Positions 1 through 8,099 of a stretch of 64,000 nt of DNA are shown here, in pieces. Every line of letters starts with the position of its first letter. Within the stretch, counting starts at the first letter, position 1. Both the position numbers and the translations under genes were made by a program. Under the pieces are notes generated by a model, which did not search any database, had not been told where the DNA came from, and was given only the letters and a program-made list of their open reading frames with translations. Origin of the DNA: Pseudoalteromonas rubra (GTDB taxonomy: Bacteria > Pseudomonadota > Gammaproteobacteria > Enterobacterales > Alteromonadaceae); assembly GCF_001482385.1 (NCBI RefSeq), contig NZ_CP013612.1:1-64000 (forward strand). The letters are read 5' to 3'.

Positions 1-1261
1 GGTCCAGAAACTTCTCTATTTCTGAACGTAGTTTACTATTAATTGATATATCCAGCTCCCTCTCATTTTCAATAATGATTACCTTTCTACTTTTCCAGTT
101 TCTCTGTTTTTGTATTTTGAAGATATCAGCAACTTTCTCAGCTGTTTCATGACACTCTTCAGGTGAGTATCTGCTTACGTTGATTGATGTATTGTAAAAT
201 GTGCCTTCTTCGGTGCTGGCATCTCTTGCGATTTTCAAGTAATAGGGCCAATTGTCGGATTGGATAGCATGTTTGCGGTGGATAAGGCAAACGGCGTCTG
301 AATATAAGTCCACCTTAATATTTTTGAATTCAACCTTGAGGCTGTCAGCAAGATCGTCAAACTCGTTTAAGCCATGCAATTGGGAAAATTCATAATGATG
401 TTGCTGGATCAACTCGCATGCTTTTAACTCTTCACGGGAATATTTATCGGAATTTGGTAATATATTACCAAAATAATGTGCAGGGCTAATCTCGATAAGA
501 GCATGGCGTTTATTACCGGTATTCACCAACTGCTCTTCCAGCTTTATGAGAAGTTCACAGTGGTTTTTTGAAACTTGTTTAAGTAACTTATCATATTGTC
601 TGTAATGTGGGTCTCGGCTTTCACTCCAATCGCCAAATACGTAGTCATGCAGGTCGCGAAATTGGCACTCTTGGCGTGGTGGTAAAATGTCGCGCTTCAG
701 TAGATCCAATATTGCGTCACTAAGCCAGGTATCATCAATAGAAACATAATTTTCGTTGTATTGCTCTCCATGATCCTTGCTCTCACTATCAGAAAGAATG
801 AAGATTTTTCGCCATTTAGGATAATTCACATTAGCCCAGGTTTCGTATTTATCCAGCTGATTTCTATCAAGCTTACTGCCATCTTTCCGTTCTATGATGA
901 TCAGGAGTTTATGCTCAGGTGAAGCTAAAAACAGGTCAATATAGCCCTGTTCTCGACTATGTTTGATGTGCAACTCTCTGATGACACTGAGGTGCGCATA
1001 AGATTGTGTCAAAATAGTTGTGATTTTTGGCATGTATTGGCGTTGTGATTGAGTGGCACAACTGTATACATGATTTAGCAAGGCCCTTAAAAAGTACTCT
1101 CCCTGCATGTGGCCTTCTGAGGGATTCAGCAGCCAAGCTAGACAAGCTGACTTTTTGTTTTCATCTAGTTTGAACAAGTCAAATACTGAAGTATCCACGC
1201 AGCGGGTAGATAATGCTTGAAAATCTTTGTCTACAATAAGGTTGGTGAGTTGCTCTAACAA
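1..1261 (-). CDS. PD-(D/E)XK nuclease family protein, 3' end outside the window
   Basis: On the minus strand one frame stays open from position 1261 to the window edge (about 420 codons), so the C-terminus lies beyond position 1. The only start that fits is TTG at 1261-1259: an in-frame TAG sits 9 bases upstream of it, and AGGAG lies 6 bases before it. Residues around 100-125 read GYIDLFLAS, then LLIIIERKDG, followed by a QLDKYE stretch. This is the D...ExK core of the PD-(D/E)XK superfamily (PDDEXK_4-like). Proteins of this type usually occur in defence islands or as orphan nucleases; the substrate cannot be told. No methylase or other defence gene is visible in the window. The frame is certain, the family likely, the function unknown. 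Confidence 0.75.
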   Translation of the reverse strand, partial: MLEQLTNLIVDKDFQALSTRCVDTSVFDLFKLDENKKSACLAWLLNPSEGHMQGEYFLRALLNHVYSCATQSQRQYMPKITTILTQSYAHLSVIRELHIKHSREQGYIDLFLASPEHKLLIIIERKDGSKLDRNQLDKYETWANVNYPKWRKIFILSDSESKDHGEQYNENYVSIDDTWLSDAILDLLKRDILPPRQECQFRDLHDYVFGDWSESRDPHYRQYDKLLKQVSKNHCELLIKLEEQLVNTGNKRHALIEISPAHYFGNILPNSDKYSREELKACELIQQHHYEFSQLHGLNEFDDLADSLKVEFKNIKVDLYSDAVCLIHRKHAIQSDNWPYYLKIARDASTEEGTFYNTSINVSRYSPEECHETAEKVADIFKIQKQRNWKSRKVIIIENERELDISINSKLRSEIEKFLD

Positions 1262-1420
1262 AAGTGTCTCCTAATGCTCTGTTAAACTTTAGGGTTTCCC
1301 TTACTCCGTATAGATATTTAACATAAAACGGCCCCTTGTTCATCTTCGATGAGCTGAGAAGTTGAAGCGGCGAGTTGAGACGACATTGTTGTGATTCCAT
1401 AAAACCGGACGCTATTTTAG

Positions 1421-1436
1421 GTGGTATTAATACCAC
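1421..1436. promoter_or_regulatory. Perfect 16-bp palindrome, possible operator
   Basis: GTGGTATTAATACCAC is identical on both strands. It lies 160 bases upstream of the nuclease start and 17 bases upstream of the ATG of the short plus-strand ORF at 1453, so it sits between two divergent reading directions. A dimeric repressor site is the simplest reading; no regulator gene is recognised beside it. Confidence 0.35.
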
Positions 1437-1452
1437 TCAATGAGAGGTGTCT

Positions 1453-1545
1453 ATGACCAGAAAACGTCGTGGGGGGTTACGTGGACAGCCACCAAAAATT
1501 GGCGTATCGAACATAGCTGGTCGTCGGATTGAACATACATCCTAA
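1453..1545 (+). CDS. Short basic ORF, possibly a gene remnant
   Basis: ATG at 1453 follows AGAGGTG at a 3-base spacing and opens 30 codons beginning MTRKRRGGLRGQPPK, ending in TAA at 1543-1545. The peptide is strongly basic with Arg and Gly, like the N-terminus of a DNA-binding protein. It could be a real microprotein or the 5' stump of a gene whose remainder was lost; no family was recognised. The palindrome just upstream argues that something here is regulated. Confidence 0.22.
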   Translation: MTRKRRGGLRGQPPKIGVSNIAGRRIEHTS

Positions 1546-1681
1546 ACTGGCGTGTTTTAGCGTGGCGGCAGTTAATTTTCTTGTCAATGTGGTAAGCAAA
1601 CAGTAAGCACTCAGAATCGTATCCTAGTAAAACAGGGGAGTCCGCAGGTGTTTTATGCTTGTTTCACTCTGCCGATACCCA

Positions 1682-2179
1682 TTAAAGGTTATTGAGCTCA
1701 GCGGCATAGGCGATGGCATTGACTTCGTGTTGCATCAGTTCGATTAACTCTCTGGCATTCTTTTTAGTGATTGATGTAATGAGCCTGACGCGTTTGTTGC
1801 AGAATAATTCGAACAGCATGCCAACCCGGGCTGCGTGAAAATCAGAGGTAATTACATACGCATTGTTGTAGTCCAGGTCGTTCAGAAGCGCACTGGTCTT
1901 TTGCGCATCCTCGAATGTATTGGCGGACGATATCCCCTGAACAAAGTGCAGCGGCTGGGTAAGCTGGCTTTCGATGTAGCGTCGCATATATTCGTAGTGT
2001 GGCGTTGTTGTGACATTAAAGTGTGCACCAAAGCCACCAGTAAGCACACACCGGATCTGATGCTTGCTAAGCACTTCAATTGCTTTGTCTGCCCGCTCTT
2101 TCGCCAGGCTGGAAAGCACGCCGCTATCATCATTGGTGCAACCTAATAAAATCAACACATCTTTGTTTGTAAACTCCAT
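1682..2179 (-). CDS. YdcF/SanA-like DUF218 protein
   Basis: 165 residues. The DUF218 pattern is visible: an opening VLILLGCTND strand, a KERADKAIEVL helix, RCVLTGGFG, then SANTFEDAQKTSALL and the strand AYVITSDFHAARVGMLFEL with the conserved Ser/His region. DUF218 proteins (ElyC, SanA, YdcF) are linked to envelope biogenesis or bind nucleotides, but usually carry a membrane anchor. This one is short and starts directly at the domain with no signal or transmembrane segment, so it is probably cytoplasmic. It stands alone, with its own upstream region, and its exact role is unknown. Confidence 0.7.
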   Translation of the reverse strand: MEFTNKDVLILLGCTNDDSGVLSSLAKERADKAIEVLSKHQIRCVLTGGFGAHFNVTTTPHYEYMRRYIESQLTQPLHFVQGISSANTFEDAQKTSALLNDLDYNNAYVITSDFHAARVGMLFELFCNKRVRLITSITKKNARELIELMQHEVNAIAYAAELNNL

Positions 2180-2608
2180 TCCTATCCTCTTTGAACCTGG
2201 GCCATGTCTCGGAACAATTTAATATGCTCGGGTAATAGTACTTAAATGCACAGTACAGATCACCCATCCTTGTTACATGAGGTGTGTGACAGTCATTTGT
2301 AACTATGTTCGCTTTCTTTGTTTCTATTTTTGCATCATTCTGATGGGTGGAAGCCAGTATATTTTGAAAGAGGCACCTGAAATATATTCTGACATCTGGT
2401 GCCTAGGATAAAAACTCTAGTAAATTCAATTGAAAAGGCGATTTAAACTAAAGTGCTAATTTCTTACCCAAAACATAAACAAAAACCTCATTTACCATAA
2501 AAAGGTAATCTTGAAAGCAAAATGTAAAGAAAAAGGTGTATCTTGGCGGTGTTGCGCAACACATGTAGAAATGAAATTTTAAAACTCTAATAAAACAATG
2601 AGGAAATT
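2180..2608. other. Intergenic region upstream of an exported protein
   Basis: 429 bases between divergent genes, AT-rich. The only structure seen is a 14-bp palindrome at 2549-2562. A ribosome site (GAGGAAATT) precedes the ATG at 2609. No small gene is supported. Confidence 0.5.
2549..2562. promoter_or_regulatory. Perfect 14-bp palindrome upstream of 2609 gene
   Basis: GTGTTGCGCAACAC is a perfect dyad whose centre is about 53 bases before the ATG at 2609, a normal place for an operator overlapping or following a promoter. The binding protein is unknown. Confidence 0.3.
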
Positions 2609-3580
2609 ATGAAGTTTAAATACGCTGCAATGTTGAGCGTTATCTCTGCGATTACATTGTCACCTGTTGCAAATGCTTACCTGTATAAAGATCCTGGCTA
2701 TGTAGAGCGTAATGCGCGTTCTATACAAAAGAACAAAGTGATTGGCCAATCTCACCAGTATCGTGATCAGCAGGGCTGGATGTACGTTGATCAGGTGCAA
2801 AATGGTGCTACACAAGGTTTTTATCAGGCTGGAAACTGGCTAAAGCTGAATAACCGTAACTTTAAAATGTCAATCGGGGAGCTGGAGTTTTCGTTTAACC
2901 CCAGCAAACTGGATTGTACACAAGGCATGAGCTTTAATTTTACTGTAGGTGAAGATACTGTCGCAGCCTTTAAGCCAAACTGTGACGATCTGTTAGATGC
3001 TTCGATCACCTATCCTGTCGAGTATTACTTTGATCTGATCCCTGAACCCATTAAGCCTAAAGTTGAGCTGCCGCTTGACCCTCTGGGCCTGCTTAAACTA
3101 GGCGTTAAATTTGGTGCGGGTATTGAAGCCGGTGCTGAGTTTACCGTGGGTGGTGTGATTGGTGGACATGGCAACGAAGAACCCTTTGAAGTAGACGGGG
3201 TAAGACGTCCAGATTATGTCTATGCTGCTGTAGAGCCGTTTGTAGGCGGTGTAGTGTCTAGCTCGGCGTATGGATCGTTTGGTCATGGTATCTCTGAAGC
3301 CGGCGTTAAAGGTAAAGTTAATCTACTAAAAGTGAAGGGCAAGGGCTATGTAGAAGCTGGTATCCGTCGCATTGTTCAGGATGAACAAGTGATTGAACAA
3401 GGCTTCCTGGAGCTCAAGGTAAGCACTAAACTGACTGGTGGAGATGGCAAGATCCAGGCTTACTGCAAAAAGCTGTGGGGGTTGTTGCAGTTTAATGTGG
3501 ATGTCCTGAAATGGGACCCGCTGTATACGCGTGAAACCGTATTGTACGAATATGCAAGCCCTGTTTGGGAAGATCTATAA
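2609..3580 (+). CDS. Exported protein of unknown function
   Basis: 323 residues. It begins with a clear Sec signal peptide (MKFKYAAML...SPVANA, cleavage about residue 23). The mature part has few cysteines and many beta-prone stretches; residues 150-240 are rich in Gly and Val with EAGAEFTVGGVIGG and VGGVVSSSAYGSFGHG. This suggests a beta-rich periplasmic or outer-membrane-associated protein. No known domain was recognised. A hairpin follows its stop, then an exported HEAT-repeat protein starts 49 bases downstream on the same strand, so the pair probably forms one unit in which the second gene is read at a lower level. Start choice is firm: a good ribosome site and signal peptide coincide. 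Confidence 0.7.
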   Translation: MKFKYAAMLSVISAITLSPVANAYLYKDPGYVERNARSIQKNKVIGQSHQYRDQQGWMYVDQVQNGATQGFYQAGNWLKLNNRNFKMSIGELEFSFNPSKLDCTQGMSFNFTVGEDTVAAFKPNCDDLLDASITYPVEYYFDLIPEPIKPKVELPLDPLGLLKLGVKFGAGIEAGAEFTVGGVIGGHGNEEPFEVDGVRRPDYVYAAVEPFVGGVVSSSAYGSFGHGISEAGVKGKVNLLKVKGKGYVEAGIRRIVQDEQVIEQGFLELKVSTKLTGGDGKIQAYCKKLWGLLQFNVDVLKWDPLYTRETVLYEYASPVWEDL

Positions 3581-3592
3581 CCCCTGGATGTT

Positions 3593-3618
3593 GGTGGCCT
3601 GATTAAGGCCACCGTTTT
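3593..3618 (+). terminator. Hairpin with short T tract between two genes
   Basis: GGTGGCC (3593-3599), a 7-base loop, GGCCACC (3607-3613), then GTTTT. It lies 13 bases after the stop at 3580 and before the ATG at 3630. The T tract is short, so it may act as a partial terminator or 3' end stabiliser inside a two-gene transcript. Confidence 0.55.
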
Positions 3619-3629
3619 GAGATAGCTTT

Positions 3630-5213
3630 ATGAAAAAAATAACGATTACGCTGGCTTCTTTTAGTTTATTAGGCATTTTGGTTTTCGTGGCTAATTTGTC
3701 ATTTAAACAGGCCTATCAGAGCCCAGACGCTAAAACAGTGCGCACCGCTGACGCCAAGTACGTCAAGAACCAGGAGCATGTTTCTGGATATCAAGTCCAT
3801 ATACAGTCTGCTGTATTGAGTGATAAAGGCACAGCGTTTGCTCACTCTGATTTAACATGGAAAATGTACTTTCATCAGGCTTTAGGGAATGCTTCAAGGT
3901 CTGCCGCGCTGCTAACCGATATAGAGTTTGTCTCTGATAACAAAGCTCAGCACATGCCGCAGCAGTTACCGTTTTACTTTTCTTATGACGGGCAGCAATT
4001 TGTACACTCAGACTTATTGGGGTTAGCTCAGTCTCATCCGTTGTCCGTGTTGCCAAAAATACTGGATCTGATGAGCTATTCACTAACAGAAACACTGACT
4101 TTTAATGATGCATTGGGATCAACGACTTATCGCTTTGAGCAAGATGGTAATACCATTGGCAGAGAAATTGTGAGGCAACAGAGGCAAACCAATAATAAAG
4201 CGCAAGAAAGCTGGTTACTCACATTAAAAAATGCCGATCATACTATGACCAATCAGCCAGGCCCACTCACGCTTGAGTACAGCCACACGCAAACTTTGCA
4301 GCAAAACACGCAGCAGTATCAAATTGTACAAACTGTGAAAATACAGCCTGTAGAATACCAGCCATTTGCTTTGGCCAACTGGAGCGCATCTCATAATGCG
4401 AGTGTCCCCTCGTCAGATAGTAACCAGTCAGCACCGATTGTGATCACAGCGGAGAACTTTATGGCACAGTTGGAGCAGTTAACTGGTTCTTTGGATCCCA
4501 TGCTGGCAAAAGAAATTGGGAAATTCATGTTAGAGAACTACGATCATAGCACCATTAAGGCCTACCTGATGGAGCATGCTGGTCTGAATTCCGCATTGAT
4601 CTATTCGTTGCAAAAAGCACAGACACCGGAGGCCGAACAAACCCTTGCTGACTTGCTGATTGAACGCGATCTTGACCATCCCTCTTTGCAAAAGGTCGCA
4701 ATGGCATTGGGCAGAATCGAAAATGCATCTAATATTGCATTTACCAGCCTGCAAGCTGTGGCAGACGATAATTCTGACCAAACATTGTCAGGCGTTGCAT
4801 TGCTGAGTATTGGCACGATGAATAAGTTTTCGCCAGCTCAGTCACAGCAGGTGGAGCGACTATTGGAGCGCAAACTGACCGAGCCGCAACAGCTGCCAAC
4901 GGCCATTTTGGCAATCGCCAATAGTAAAAACCCTGCTTTGGTGAACAGGCTGCCCGAATATCTAAATCACACAGACGGACAAGTCAGGCGCAATACAATC
5001 AAATCGTTGGCGAACAATGAAGCCTATCAGGACCAGGTTGTCACCAGCCTGACCGGTGCACCAGATGTGAATACGGTGGATGCGTTTGTCAGGACATATC
5101 AGCGTGCTGACTACACGTTATCAGAGGAGAATATCGGCAAACTGACGGCGTTTTATCAGGTCACAACGCACCCAATAATCAAAAAACGACTTGCTTCGAT
5201 CATCCAGCAGTAG
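3630..5213 (+). CDS. Exported or anchored HEAT-like repeat protein
   Basis: 527 residues. An N-terminal hydrophobic segment (about residues 5-25) acts as signal peptide or membrane anchor. Residues 40-260 form a beta-rich region with strands such as SYSLTETLTFND and QYQIVQTVKIQPVEY. The C-terminal half (about 280-527) is alpha-helical with HEAT-like repeats (VRRNTIKSLANNEAYQ is typical). A beta-rich N-part plus helical repeats recalls vitellogenin or lipid-transport N-modules, but this is only an architectural resemblance. It follows the exported 2609 gene in the same direction and probably works with it. Function unknown. Confidence 0.65.
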   Translation: MKKITITLASFSLLGILVFVANLSFKQAYQSPDAKTVRTADAKYVKNQEHVSGYQVHIQSAVLSDKGTAFAHSDLTWKMYFHQALGNASRSAALLTDIEFVSDNKAQHMPQQLPFYFSYDGQQFVHSDLLGLAQSHPLSVLPKILDLMSYSLTETLTFNDALGSTTYRFEQDGNTIGREIVRQQRQTNNKAQESWLLTLKNADHTMTNQPGPLTLEYSHTQTLQQNTQQYQIVQTVKIQPVEYQPFALANWSASHNASVPSSDSNQSAPIVITAENFMAQLEQLTGSLDPMLAKEIGKFMLENYDHSTIKAYLMEHAGLNSALIYSLQKAQTPEAEQTLADLLIERDLDHPSLQKVAMALGRIENASNIAFTSLQAVADDNSDQTLSGVALLSIGTMNKFSPAQSQQVERLLERKLTEPQQLPTAILAIANSKNPALVNRLPEYLNHTDGQVRRNTIKSLANNEAYQDQVVTSLTGAPDVNTVDAFVRTYQRADYTLSEENIGKLTAFYQVTTHPIIKKRLASIIQQ

Positions 5214-5236
5214 TCATAGGGTGGTCGTGTGTTTAT

Positions 5237-5274
5237 GCCACTCTTTTAGCAATTAACAAACGCGAAAGAGTGGC
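5237..5274 (+). terminator. Inverted repeat after HEAT-like gene
   Basis: GCCACTCTTT (5237-5246) and AAAGAGTGGC (5265-5274) form a 10-bp stem with an 18-base loop, 24 bases after the stop at 5213. There is no T tract, so it may stabilise a 3' end rather than terminate by itself. Confidence 0.4.
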
Positions 5275-5396
5275 CAGCTAACTACGTCTGCTTATACAGT
5301 CACTAAGACTGCACGTAATATCATGTAATACCCAGCTTATCCCGGACCTTCTAACCTTTCATCCCTTATTAAACGGTCAATATGAGGAATAAACCG

Positions 5397-7151
5397 ATGA
5401 AAGATGTATTTTTTGGACTGGCAGAACAATACGACACAGGCAGTATTCCCAACGTAGCAATTAATGCTTCTGGTCAGGTACTGGAGGTACATAAGAACGA
5501 GGAAGGTTATAAGCTTTACTATCGGTTCGGCAACTTAAACAAAGCGACTGTAAGCTGGGGATCCAGTCACCACTATGATGACGGTAACACGCCTGCCGTG
5601 GCAATGAACAACCGCGGTGTTGCGATTGAAGTACATAAAAATCAGGCTGGCTCTACACTGTACTATCATGTCGGAGATGTGTCTTCAAGCGGCGTAAATT
5701 GGCATAGCTCTCATAAATACGATAGTGGTATTGAACCGCATGTTGCAGTCAACGACGATGGTATTGTGGTAGAAGTTCATAAGACTCAAAGCCCCTTTAG
5801 CAACGGTCTCTACTATCACGTGGGACAGGTAAACGGGAGCAAAGTTGATTGGCATTCCAGCCATGAATACGACTCAGGCTCTGTTCCTCAGGTTGCCCTG
5901 AATAATAATGGTTACGTCGTTGAAGTGCATCAATCTCAAAGTAAGTCAAAAGTCTGGTATCACGTGGGTCGAGTGAATGGCAGCAAAATTGACTTTGGCA
6001 GCAGCCATGAGTTTGGCTCTGGTACGGCGCCAAGTGTTGCGTTAACCGACGATGAAATGGTGATAGCAGTATGGAGTCAGGGCACAAAGCTTTACCAACG
6101 CCAGGGCCAAATTAGTGGGACTCAAATTGACTGGCAAAGTGTCGCTGTTGAATTTGATGATGGTCAGCGTCCTTCCGTTGGCATTGCTAATAACACAGCA
6201 GTGCAGGTGCACCCTTCAGAAACAATTCTATACGGATTGTGGTATTCCACCTCCATGCTCACAAACCGGGCTTCATGGATGCAAGACAGGTTAAGTGAAC
6301 TGGGTAACAGAACCATCTCAGAATTGGCCCTGCCAGCTTCTCATGATTCTGGGATGTATAAAGGTGGACTTGCCGTATTTGGCAAAACACAAGACCTGTC
6401 AATTAAAGGTCAATTAGAAGCAGGAGTCAGATACTTCGATTTGCGCCCCAAATGGACAGGCAGTAAGTTTGTTATTTATCACGGCCCAATTACCGGACCT
6501 GATTTATCAGAGGTGCTGTCCGACATTCGTGCCTACTGTGAGCAAGGTCATAAGGAGCTTGCCATCCTTAAGTTTTCTCACTTTGATGGCATCAATAGCG
6601 CTAATTACCCTGCATTTCGTCAACAAGTCGAAGATGCAATAGGTTCATGGATGGTTAAAACGAAACCTGAAGGCAAGCGTTTAGCTGAGGGCACGCTCAG
6701 TGAATACGTAAACGAGGGTACGGCAATGATGGTCGTCATTGGCAATGATTTAGCGATTGATCAGCCGCAGCAAGGTTTTTGGGTTTACAAAGACTGGGAT
6801 TCGGAAGCCGTTGCTGAAGCTGATCTTACCGTATTCGATGAGTATTCAGATAAAATTAGTTTTAGCGCGATGAAACAAGACCAGTTCAGGAAGTTCGAGG
6901 AATTTACCGGCAAATGCAAAAAAGATCCAAGCGTGCCGTGTGACCTCTTCTTACTCTCATGGACACTTACCCCGCCAACGGCAGTATGGCCGGTCTCCAA
7001 AGAAGCAAATCGGGCATTAGGCAGTGCAATGGTCGAGCTGCCTGAGAAAAATCAGTATGGTAAAATAGTCAACTTGCTGTATGTCGACTATGTCGAATAC
7101 GCGCGGGTGACCGATGTGGCAATAGCGCAAAACAACACTAACCAGCTCTAA
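5397..7151 (+). CDS. Beta-repeat protein with C-terminal PI-PLC X domain
   Basis: 584 residues from ATG 5397, which is preferred over ATG 5382 because GAGG at 5384-5387 lies 9 bases before it. Residues 1-290 hold about six repeats of 45-50 residues with the pattern Y-D-S/D-G-x-x-P-x-VA-x-N-x-x-G-x-x-x-EVH-K/Q, then L-Y-Y-H-V-G. They look like a beta-propeller or tectonin-like binding module. Residues 295-575 are a phosphatidylinositol-specific phospholipase C X domain: LPASHDSGMY with catalytic His about 316, and FVIYHGPITGP with the second His about 362, plus GVRYFDLRP. Such enzymes cleave phosphoinositides or GPI anchors. No signal peptide is visible, so export would need another route. A strong terminator follows. 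Confidence 0.8.
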   Translation: MKDVFFGLAEQYDTGSIPNVAINASGQVLEVHKNEEGYKLYYRFGNLNKATVSWGSSHHYDDGNTPAVAMNNRGVAIEVHKNQAGSTLYYHVGDVSSSGVNWHSSHKYDSGIEPHVAVNDDGIVVEVHKTQSPFSNGLYYHVGQVNGSKVDWHSSHEYDSGSVPQVALNNNGYVVEVHQSQSKSKVWYHVGRVNGSKIDFGSSHEFGSGTAPSVALTDDEMVIAVWSQGTKLYQRQGQISGTQIDWQSVAVEFDDGQRPSVGIANNTAVQVHPSETILYGLWYSTSMLTNRASWMQDRLSELGNRTISELALPASHDSGMYKGGLAVFGKTQDLSIKGQLEAGVRYFDLRPKWTGSKFVIYHGPITGPDLSEVLSDIRAYCEQGHKELAILKFSHFDGINSANYPAFRQQVEDAIGSWMVKTKPEGKRLAEGTLSEYVNEGTAMMVVIGNDLAIDQPQQGFWVYKDWDSEAVAEADLTVFDEYSDKISFSAMKQDQFRKFEEFTGKCKKDPSVPCDLFLLSWTLTPPTAVWPVSKEANRALGSAMVELPEKNQYGKIVNLLYVDYVEYARVTDVAIAQNNTNQL

Positions 7152-7168
7152 GAGTTCGCCAGGCTCAC

Positions 7169-7203
7169 CGGGAAAGGAAATTAGACTTTTCCTTTCCCGT
7201 TTA
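7169..7203 (+). terminator. Rho-independent terminator after the PI-PLC gene
   Basis: CGGGAAAGGAAA (7169-7180) pairs with TTTCCTTTCCCG (7188-7199) in a perfect 12-bp stem with a 7-base loop, followed by a short T run. It starts 17 bases after the stop at 7151. Confidence 0.7.
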
Positions 7204-7476
7204 CGAGCAGCGTAACAAGCAGGTGTTGCGCTTTAAACCGAAGTTGCCTGGTCTTTTCGTTCTTACCTACTGCATTCATCATTGCAGAACACGCTGATCA
7301 TGCCTTTCTTAGCGTATGGAGTAATTGTACTGTATGTTTCTGCAAGTTCCTCACAAGGGGCGGCCTCGTTGTTGTGATTTAAGTGCTATTGTGAAGAGAC
7401 TGCACAGGCCTAAACAGTAAACAGACTAAGAGAATGAGCGATGAATACATAACAAGCATACAATATTCTGGGAAAC

Positions 7477-7788
7477 GTGCTTTTTGCCTACTTCGACCCT
7501 GACGAGCCATTTGATAAGCTGGAAATGATCTTAGAAATTGGCGATGGTGTGACAGCTGAAACGGTATGGAAGCACTTTAAAGGCCAGAAAACATGCCCTG
7601 CCCTTAGTGTGGATATCCCGATTCAGGCTGCAATTGATTTACACAGTGCCGCCTTTTTCCTTCGTGATAACCTGCTCGAAACAAGCAATGAGCAGATCTG
7701 GGGATTGGTTTTTACCCTCTACCCGGATAGCAGCTTTAATATAGAGTACACCTATGAAAAGTCTGACTGGTTAAAAGGCGGAGAGTGA
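7477..7788 (+). CDS. Small acidic protein, YezG/DUF600-like; 5' end interrupted
   Basis: 103 residues from GTG 7477 (LFAYFDPDEPFDKLEM). The end has IWGLVFTLYPDSSF then NIEYTYE, resembling the strand pattern of YezG/DUF600 immunity-type proteins; the match is from memory and not certain. In the same frame an ATG at 7441 starts MNT, then a TAA at 7450-7452, then QAYNILGNVLFAY. The sequence before the GTG reads like natural protein, so an early nonsense mutation may have moved the start or killed the gene. It lies downstream of the PI-PLC gene but after its terminator. A link between the two is only a guess. Confidence 0.55.
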   Translation: MLFAYFDPDEPFDKLEMILEIGDGVTAETVWKHFKGQKTCPALSVDIPIQAAIDLHSAAFFLRDNLLETSNEQIWGLVFTLYPDSSFNIEYTYEKSDWLKGGE

Positions 7789-7792
7789 TCTT

Positions 7793-8014
7793 ATACCAAT
7801 TTCACTTAATACCTGGTCTATTTGAAGGAGCAAATAGGACGCTAACAGCGTTAAAAATTTCTCATTTAGAACCTTATACCTTAGACATAGGTTCACAAAT
7901 TTTTGCCTCGCCTATAGGGATGTAGGTGCCTCAGCGATAGCAGGACGCGGGAGCGGTGTTATCGACCCTATTTTCTCGCCTCAAAATAGATCACTTAATT
8001 AAGCAAATTGGTAT
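7793..8014 (+). repeat. MITE-like repeat, copy 1 (222 bp variant)
   Basis: It begins ATACCAATTTCACTTAAT and ends TTAAGCAAATTGGTAT, so the ends are imperfect inverted repeats. The core, with GGACGCTAACAGCGTTAAAA and TTATCGACCCTATTTTCTCG, also occurs at 27541-27702 and, reversed, at 53325-53486. This copy is about 60 bases longer because extra sequence lies between the two conserved halves. It has no coding capacity. A non-autonomous transposable element is the likely identity. Confidence 0.75.
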
Positions 8015-8040
8015 TACTGCCGGATTAGCTAAATTTTAAA

Positions 8041-8067
8041 ATTAAAATGCCCGACTTTGCGGGCATG
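8041..8067 (-). terminator. Terminator of the lod operon
   Basis: On the minus strand ATGCCCG, a 5-6 base loop and CGGGCAT are followed by TTTTAATTTT. It lies 33 bases after the stop of the LodB-like gene and ends that operon. Confidence 0.7.
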
Positions 8068-8099
8068 TTTGCTGATTCTCGACTGGTAACTGTCTACCG

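Larger units (their letters stand above)
1262..1681. other. Intergenic region with palindrome and short ORF
   Basis: These 420 bases lie between the 5' end of the nuclease gene and the 3' end of the DUF218 gene. They hold the nuclease ribosome site, a perfect 16-bp palindrome (1421-1436) and a 30-codon ORF with a good ribosome site (1453-1545). From 1546 to 1681 nothing recognisable was found. Confidence 0.5.

Noticed and set aside
1179..1436. 85-codon minus-strand ORF overlapping the nuclease start
   Set aside because: It overlaps the real nuclease frame, begins inside the palindrome region and reads like chance sequence without a known family.
1546..1681. tRNA-like or attachment-site remnant
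   Set aside because: A loosely tRNA-like stretch was checked, but no cloverleaf or TTC loop could be built.
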